Positions 8,394 to 12,041 of a stretch of 12,041 nucleotides of DNA are shown here, piece after piece. Numbering within the stretch: the first letter of the stretch is position 1; every line of letters starts with the position of its first letter. The notes below the pieces were generated by a model. The model did not search any database and was not told the origin of the DNA. It saw nothing but the letters and a program-made list of their open reading frames with translations. Source of the DNA: an uncultured Dermatophilus sp. Its GTDB lineage: Bacteria; Actinomycetota; Actinomycetes; Actinomycetales; Dermatophilaceae. Made by a program: the position numbers and the translations under genes. The stretch is from NCBI GenBank assembly GCA_945876925.1, contig CAMCQD010000013.1:1-12041 (forward strand), read 5' to 3'.

Positions 8394-8729
8394 GGGAGTC
8401 AAGCGTGATGAACAGGCGCGCACACGTACGACGGTTGCGCCCGGAGGATCGGCCGGCTACGACCGTCACCCTCATCAGCCTGGCCTCGACCGGGCGGTCC
8501 GGATGCCGCGCGGGCCCCCGGACCGGAACCAGTTGCGAAACCAGCCGTTCAGATCGCACCCCGTCGTGCGACACCATCGACCCTATGTCATGGCGTACGG
8601 GCTGACTGCGGGAATACCCAGGCGATCTGCACCGGAATCGCGCAACGAGCAGTCCGCGCTTACCCCGTCTGCCAGGGGTTTTCGCAGAACCGGGGCGGGA
8701 CCGTGAGCAAGGCCACCCCGAGGCGGCAC
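8394..8729 (-). other. Intergenic leader of gap, no gene seen
   Basis: About 390 nt separate gap from whiA and no frame on either strand resembles a gene. On the minus strand there is TAGGGT as a possible -10 box (8581-8586 region, reading ACATAGGGTCG), but with only a poor -35, placing transcription start some 200 nt before gap. An 8-bp inverted repeat CGGTCCGG/CCGGACCG lies at 8495-8502 and 8518-8525. A direct repeat AACCAG-N6-AACCAG (plus strand, 8527-8532 and 8539-8544) has 12-bp spacing. These suggest regulatory sequence, but I cannot assign a regulator. Confidence 0.35.
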
Positions 8730-8772
8730 CGCCTTCCCCGGCGACGCCTTCCCCGGCGCCGGGGAAGGCGTC
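8730..8772 (-). terminator. Perfect palindrome with duplicated arm at the end of whiA
   Basis: Bases 8743-8757 and 8758-8772 are exact reverse complements (15 bp each arm, no spacer), overlapping the whiA stop codon at 8771-8773. One arm, CGCCTTCCCCGGCG, occurs twice in direct orientation (8730-8743 and 8745-8758). In the whiA RNA the first-transcribed arm could therefore pair with either of two downstream copies. It is most likely a strong terminator isolating whiA from gap. There is no U-tract. Confidence 0.6.
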
Positions 8773-9754
8773 AGTCAGCGAGGACGGCTTCCTCGGCCAG
8801 GGCCGCCTCGGTGTCCGGGATGCCCAGGGCGGCGGCCCGCTTATCCGCCATCGCCAGCAGCCGCCGGATGCGCCCGGCCACGGCGTCCTTGGTCATCGGC
8901 GGGCTGGCCAGCGCGCCGAGTTCCTCCAGGCTGGCCTGCTTGTGCTCCAGCCTCAGCTCACCGGCCGCCCGCAGGTGGGCGGGAACCTCGTCACCGAGGA
9001 TCTCCAGCGCCCGGCGCACCCGCGCGCCCGCGGCCACCGCGGCCCGCGCGGAGCGACGCAGGTTGGCGTCGTCGAAGTTGGCCAGGCGGTTGGCGGTGGC
9101 CCGCACCTCCCGGCGCACCCGGCGCTCCTCCCAGGCCAGCACGGCGTCATGGGCGCCCATCCGGGTGAGCATCGCCCCGATGGCGTCGCCATCGCGGATG
9201 ACCACCCGGTCCACCCCGCGGACCTCGCGGGCCTTGACCGCGATCCCCAGCCGCCGCGCGGCACCCACGAGAGCCAGCGCGGTCTCCGGGCCGGGGCAGG
9301 TGATCTCCAGGGCGCAGGAGCGGCCGGGCTCGGTCAGCGAGCCGTGCGCGAGGAAGGCACCCCGCCAGGCGGCCTCGGCGTCGCAGGCGGGCCCGTTGAC
9401 CACCCTCGGCGGCAGGCCGCGCACCGGGCGGCCCCGGTTGTCGATGAGCCCGGTCTGCCGGGCCACGGCGCCCTCGCCCTCACTCACCTGGACCACGTAC
9501 CGGGTGGAACGGTGGATGCCGCCGGCCGCCACGACCATGAACCGGGACTGGACGCCGTATAGCTCCCCTAAGTCGGCGTGCAGCCGCCGGGCAACGCTGG
9601 CGGTGTCCACCTCGGCTTCGACGACGACCTGCCCGGAGACCAGGTGCAGCCCTCCGGTGAACCGCAGCAGCGCGCTCACCTCTGCCTTGCGGCAGCAGGG
9701 CTTGGTGACGACGAGCCTGCTCAGCTCGTCTTTTACTTTTGCCGTCATCGCCAT
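8771..9754 (-). CDS. whiA: Transcriptional regulator WhiA
   Basis: DNA-binding regulator, known in Streptomyces to act with WhiB to start sporulation septation and conserved in non-sporulating Gram-positives with roles in division and envelope control. From the ATG at 9754 the protein has 327 residues and begins MAMTAKVKDELSRL, as in Streptomyces. The N-terminal LAGLIDADG-endonuclease-like part (about 20-205) includes ALLRFTGGLHLVSG, RQTGLIDNRGRP and GAFLAHGSLTEPG (132-144). The C-terminal part holds NRLANFDDANLRRS (222-235) and a helix-turn-helix region ASLEELGAL...MTKDAVAGRIRRLL (274-300). An AGGA eight bases upstream supports this start over the ATG two codons later. It follows yvcK after 93 nt and ends in a strong palindrome. 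Presence of whiA does not prove sporulation. Confidence 0.96.
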   Translation of the reverse strand: MAMTAKVKDELSRLVVTKPCCRKAEVSALLRFTGGLHLVSGQVVVEAEVDTASVARRLHADLGELYGVQSRFMVVAAGGIHRSTRYVVQVSEGEGAVARQTGLIDNRGRPVRGLPPRVVNGPACDAEAAWRGAFLAHGSLTEPGRSCALEITCPGPETALALVGAARRLGIAVKAREVRGVDRVVIRDGDAIGAMLTRMGAHDAVLAWEERRVRREVRATANRLANFDDANLRRSARAAVAAGARVRRALEILGDEVPAHLRAAGELRLEHKQASLEELGALASPPMTKDAVAGRIRRLLAMADKRAAALGIPDTEAALAEEAVLAD

Positions 9755-9807
9755 GGGGACCATCCTGCCATCGCGGTCAAGCACCCCGGCCCCACGCGGA
9801 TCCCGAT

Positions 9808-9835
9808 CTGCGGCAATGCTGCCCGCCCCCCGCAG
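9808..9835 (-). repeat. Short inverted repeat in the yvcK-whiA spacer
   Basis: CTGCGG (9808-9813) and CCGCAG (9830-9835) form a 6-bp stem with a 16-nt loop in the 93-nt gap between yvcK and whiA. It is weak; probably not enough to separate the two genes transcriptionally. Confidence 0.2.
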
Positions 9836-9847
9836 GCGCCTGGCCGG

Positions 9848-10786
9848 TCAGGAGAACAAGTCCTGATAAGCCGCTGCAAGTCGCAAGATATCGTGCACGT
9901 CGGAACGCTCGGCCGAGGCGAGCCGGGTGATCGTCAGCTCCGCGCCCAGCAGGCGGTCGGCGGCGCGCAGTTCGGCCTCGTCGTCGACCACCTGCGGATC
10001 GGCCAGCACCACGTCCAGCCGCAGCCCGGGAGCGTGGCTGGCGAGCGTCTCCAGATGCCCGGCCGCAGTGAAACCATGCGTCTCAGCGGTGTTCAGCGTC
10101 AGGTTGAGCGTCAGGCAGCGCCGGGCGGAGGTCTGGACCAGGGCGTCGCGCAGCTCCGGCACCAGCACGTGCGGCATCACCGACGTGAACCAGGAACCCG
10201 GCCCCAGGATCACCCAGCCCGCGTCCCGGACCGCGGCGACCGCCTCCGGGCACCCCGGGGGCGAGGGCGGGTCGAGCCGGACCGACAGCACGTGCCCGGT
10301 GGCCTTGGCCACCGAATGCTGCCCGCGCACGGTGAGCACCGCGTCGGGGTGAGCCGGGTCGACGCCTTGCACATCAGCCTCGATGACCAGGGGCACCCCG
10401 GCCATGGGCAGCACCCGCCCGCGAGCGTCCATCAGGCGCGAGACCGCGTCCAGGCCGCGCACCGGATCCTCCAGCAGCTGCCACAGCGTGATGATGAGCA
10501 GGTTGCCCAGGGCATGCCCCTCCAGCGGGCCGCCGGCGCCGAAGCGGTGCTGCAGCACCTCGCGCCACTGCCGCCCGGCGGAGGTGTCATCGCACAGCGC
10601 CGCCAGGGCCATCCGCAGATCGCCCGGCGGCAGGACGGCATAGTCGTGGCGCAGCCGCCCGCTGGACCCGCCATCGTCGGCGACCGTGACGACCGCGGTG
10701 ATCGAATCCGTCGTGTGCCGCAGTGCGGCCAGGGACGCGGCCAGGCCGTGCCCGCCGCCGAGCGCAACTACCCGCGGACGGCTCAT
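9848..10786 (-). CDS. yvcK: YvcK/CofD-like gluconeogenesis factor
   Basis: Member of the YvcK (CuvA, UPF0052) family, cytosolic proteins that bind UDP-sugars and influence cell-wall precursor synthesis and growth on gluconeogenic carbon sources (Bacillus and Mycobacterium knowledge); the biochemical mechanism is unsettled. The protein has 312 residues. The N-terminus shows the nucleotide-sugar loop VVALGGGHGL (6-15), VADDGGSSGRLR (35-46), PPGDLRMAL, GHALGNLLI (90-98) and later LGPGSWFTSVMPHVLV. The ATG at 10786 overlaps the rapZ stop (ATGA), implying translational coupling. whiA follows in the same direction. The order rapZ-yvcK-whiA is conserved across Gram-positive bacteria, arguing for a shared physiological task. 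Confidence 0.95.
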   Translation of the reverse strand: MSRPRVVALGGGHGLAASLAALRHTTDSITAVVTVADDGGSSGRLRHDYAVLPPGDLRMALAALCDDTSAGRQWREVLQHRFGAGGPLEGHALGNLLIITLWQLLEDPVRGLDAVSRLMDARGRVLPMAGVPLVIEADVQGVDPAHPDAVLTVRGQHSVAKATGHVLSVRLDPPSPPGCPEAVAAVRDAGWVILGPGSWFTSVMPHVLVPELRDALVQTSARRCLTLNLTLNTAETHGFTAAGHLETLASHAPGLRLDVVLADPQVVDDEAELRAADRLLGAELTITRLASAERSDVHDILRLAAAYQDLFS

Positions 10787-11733
10787 TCCCGCCCCAGATC
10801 CCGGTGGAAGACGATGGCCGCGATCTCAGGCGTGCTCACCCGGGAGGCGAGCTCCCGGGCGATGGCGACCGAGCGGTGCTTACCGCCGGTGCATCCGATC
10901 GCCACCGTGATGTACCGCCTGCCCTCCGACAGGTACCCCCCCACCATGACCTCCAGCAGGTCGATCAGCCGGTCCAGGAACCCGGCCGCGCCCGGCCGGG
11001 TGAGCACGTATTCGCTGACTGCCGGATCGAGCCCGCTGTACGTGCGCAGTTCGGGGATCCAGAACGGGTTCGGCAGGAAGCGCATATCGAAGACGAGGTC
11101 GGCGTCCAGCGGCACGCCGTACTTGAAACCGAAGGACACCACCGCGATCCGCAGCCGGACCCGGGGCCCGCCGCCGATCATGTCACGCACCTTGGCGCTG
11201 AGCTGGTGGACGTTCAGCCCCGAGGAGTCGACCAGCAGATCCGCCGAGGAGCGGATGTCGGCCAGCCGGGACCGCTCGGCCTGGATGCCGTCGAGCAGGC
11301 GGCCCTCCCCCTGGAGCGGATGCGGGCGGCGCACGCTCTCGAAGCGGCGGACCAGCGACTCGTCATTGGAATCGAAGAAGAGGATCCGCGGGCTGACCCC
11401 GGCAGCGCGCATCGCCGCCAGGGACGTGAAGAACGCCTCGAAGAACTCGTGGGAGCGCACGTCCACCACCGCGGCGACCCGCCGCACCCGGCCCTGGGAG
11501 CGCGCGGCTAGGGCGGCCAGTTCCGGCAGCATCTCCGGGGGCAGGTTGTCCACCACATACCAGCCGGCGTCCTCCATCACCCGGGCGGCCGTGCTCCGCC
11601 CGGCCCCGCTCATCCCGGTGATGACGGCGATCTCGATCTCCGGGGCGGCGGGCTCGCGGCCCGCGGGCTGTTCCGCCTCAGGCAGCGCGGCGATCGCCGG
11701 CTCGGGGTTCGGCTCATCCCGGTACTGACTCAC
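10783..11733 (-). CDS. rapZ: RNase adapter/nucleotide-binding protein RapZ (YvcJ family)
   Basis: P-loop protein that binds and hydrolyses nucleotides. In E. coli RapZ senses glucosamine-6-phosphate and steers small RNAs to RNase E; the actinobacterial role is less clear. The protein has 316 residues. A roughly 30-residue Pro/Ala/Glu-rich N-terminal extension precedes the Walker A-type loop GMSGAGRST (40-48), where Arg replaces the usual Lys, as I recall for actinobacterial relatives. Then come GWYVVDNLPPEM, LFFDSNDESLVRRF, RRPHPL, and in the C-terminal domain SFGFKYGVP, FDMRFLPNPFW and IGCTGGKHRSV (279-289), the presumed ligand pocket. Start is GTG at 11733 with GGAGG shortly upstream. It overlaps yvcK by 4 nt and follows the uvrC stop after 110 nt, which include a possible promoter. 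Confidence 0.94.
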   Translation of the reverse strand: MSQYRDEPNPEPAIAALPEAEQPAGREPAAPEIEIAVITGMSGAGRSTAARVMEDAGWYVVDNLPPEMLPELAALAARSQGRVRRVAAVVDVRSHEFFEAFFTSLAAMRAAGVSPRILFFDSNDESLVRRFESVRRPHPLQGEGRLLDGIQAERSRLADIRSSADLLVDSSGLNVHQLSAKVRDMIGGGPRVRLRIAVVSFGFKYGVPLDADLVFDMRFLPNPFWIPELRTYSGLDPAVSEYVLTRPGAAGFLDRLIDLLEVMVGGYLSEGRRYITVAIGCTGGKHRSVAIARELASRVSTPEIAAIVFHRDLGRE

Positions 11734-11755
11734 GTGCCCTCCCGCGGCGTCGGCC

Positions 11756-11782
11756 AGACGGTATGTGTGTCAGCTAGGTTCC
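11756..11782 (-). promoter_or_regulatory. Possible ECF-sigma promoter of rapZ
   Basis: On the minus strand GGAACC (11777-11782), 16 nt, then CGTCT (11756-11760). This resembles -35/-10 pairs used by extracytoplasmic-function sigma factors of the SigE type in actinobacteria. The -10 ends about 22 nt before the rapZ GTG, leaving room for a short untranslated leader. The match is by eye; short motifs of this kind arise by chance. Confidence 0.35.
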
Positions 11783-11843
11783 CACGAATCGGGCCCGCGG
11801 GCGGACCACCGGGCCGGGCGAGCCGGCGCCAGGCCCGCCCCGG

Positions 11844-12041
11844 CTAGCTCACCTCGCCGGTGGCGGCGTCCACCACCCCGGGCGCGGGGGCGGACACCGC
11901 GGCAGCGATAGTGGCCGCCAGGGCCGGCCCGATGCCGCTGACCGTGGTGAGCTCCTCGGGCGCGGCGGCCCGGATGGCCGCGACCGAGCCGTCCATCATC
12001 CCCGACGGCGCGACGACGTGGGCGCCTGCGATCGCCTGCGC
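11844..12041 (-). CDS. uvrC: UvrC C-terminal end, partial, with a HemB-like segment at the window edge
   Basis: Frame open from the right edge to a TAG at 11844-11846 (65 codons). The last roughly 40 residues are UvrC-like: a helix-hairpin-helix segment PEELTTVSGIGPALAATI followed by a tail VVDAATGEVS, similar to the ATGE-type tails of actinobacterial UvrC, the endonuclease subunit of nucleotide excision repair. Position just upstream of rapZ-yvcK-whiA is where uvrC lies in related genomes. The 17 codons nearest the edge (11991-12041) instead read like HemB: AGAHVVAPSGMMD. The two parts meet at GSVAAIRAA (11964-11990). A normal UvrC would have something like a LLxHFGS helix-hairpin-helix there. 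The piece is therefore either a chimera at a contig edge, a real rearrangement, or a diverged UvrC. The UvrC assignment of the tail is fairly sure; the upstream part is not. Confidence 0.7.
   Translation of the reverse strand, partial: AQAIAGAHVVAPSGMMDGSVAAIRAAAPEELTTVSGIGPALAATIAAAVSAPAPGVVDAATGEVS

Noticed and set aside
5904..8408. Long plus-strand open frames opposite pgk and gap
   Set aside because: Mirror frames of highly conserved glycolytic genes; no family resemblance and no ribosome binding site of note.
8662..8682. ACCCC-N8-GGGGT followed by TTTT on the plus strand, resembling an intrinsic terminator
   Set aside because: Only a 5-bp stem and no plus-strand gene upstream; on the minus strand, the direction of gap, the T-tract precedes the stem as an A-run.
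8771..9754. LAGLIDADG-like domain as a sign of a homing endonuclease or mobile element
   Set aside because: The protein matches WhiA along its full length; the endonuclease fold in WhiA is an ancient domesticated domain, and the gene sits in its conserved location.
11590..11616. RapZ Walker A loop has Arg (GMSGAGRST) instead of Lys
   Set aside because: Looked like a loss of a key residue, but from memory Arg at this position is common among actinobacterial RapZ homologues, so I do not count it as unusual.
9578..11728. 716-codon open frame on the plus strand across yvcK and rapZ
   Set aside because: Antisense shadow of two well-conserved genes; the translation shows no motif and has Arg/Pro/Gln-biased composition.

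Overview
The window is a piece of chromosomal core metabolism from a high-GC Gram-positive bacterium (Actinomycetota). The signs are uniformly very high GC, frequent GTG starts with AGGAG-type ribosome binding sites, OpcA (the actinobacterial/cyanobacterial G6PDH partner), WhiA, and a gene order that matches the one I know from Mycobacterium and other actinomycetes (uvrC-rapZ-yvcK-whiA, gap-pgk-tpiA-secG, and a convergent tkt-zwf-opcA block). I cannot name a genus. I see no insertion sequence, CRISPR array, prophage gene, tRNA or rRNA.

Layout: (1) Bases 1-4621, plus strand, hold a pentose phosphate block: transketolase, glucose-6-phosphate dehydrogenase, and OpcA overlapping zwf by ATGA. The tal gene often found between tkt and zwf, and a pgl/devB gene after opcA, are not here. 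(2) Bases 4688-8378, minus strand, read in transcription order gap, pgk, tpiA, secG: three consecutive lower-glycolysis enzymes and the small SecYEG subunit. The spacers gap-pgk (240 nt) and tpiA-secG (162 nt) are packed with perfect inverted repeats. (3) Bases 8379-8770 are a long gap leader, closed on the whiA side by a 30-nt perfect palindrome preceded by a direct copy of one arm. (4) Bases 8771-11733, minus strand, hold rapZ, yvcK and whiA; rapZ and yvcK overlap by ATGA. A GGAACC-N16-CGTCT motif sits just before rapZ. (5) Bases 11844-12041 are the C-terminal end of uvrC, running off the right edge.

Together the genes connect glucose-6-phosphate oxidation (zwf/opcA), non-oxidative carbon shuffling (tkt) and triose-phosphate metabolism (tpiA, gap, pgk) with regulators of cell-envelope carbon use and development (rapZ, yvcK, whiA). 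The two metabolic blocks converge at opcA/secG with only 66 bp between them.

No new biological system is evident. The most notable oddity is at the right edge. The last 51 bases, read on the minus strand, encode what looks like the porphobilinogen synthase (HemB) motif AGAHVVAPSGMMDG. This runs in frame into an unmistakable UvrC C-terminus across a nine-residue stretch (GSVAAIRAA) compatible with both families. An assembly or recombination chimera at that shared stretch is more likely than a real fusion. Other points worth checking are the nested hairpins between gap and pgk, the duplicated arm at the whiA terminator, an inverted repeat bracketing a possible secG -10 box, and the candidate ECF-type promoter of rapZ.
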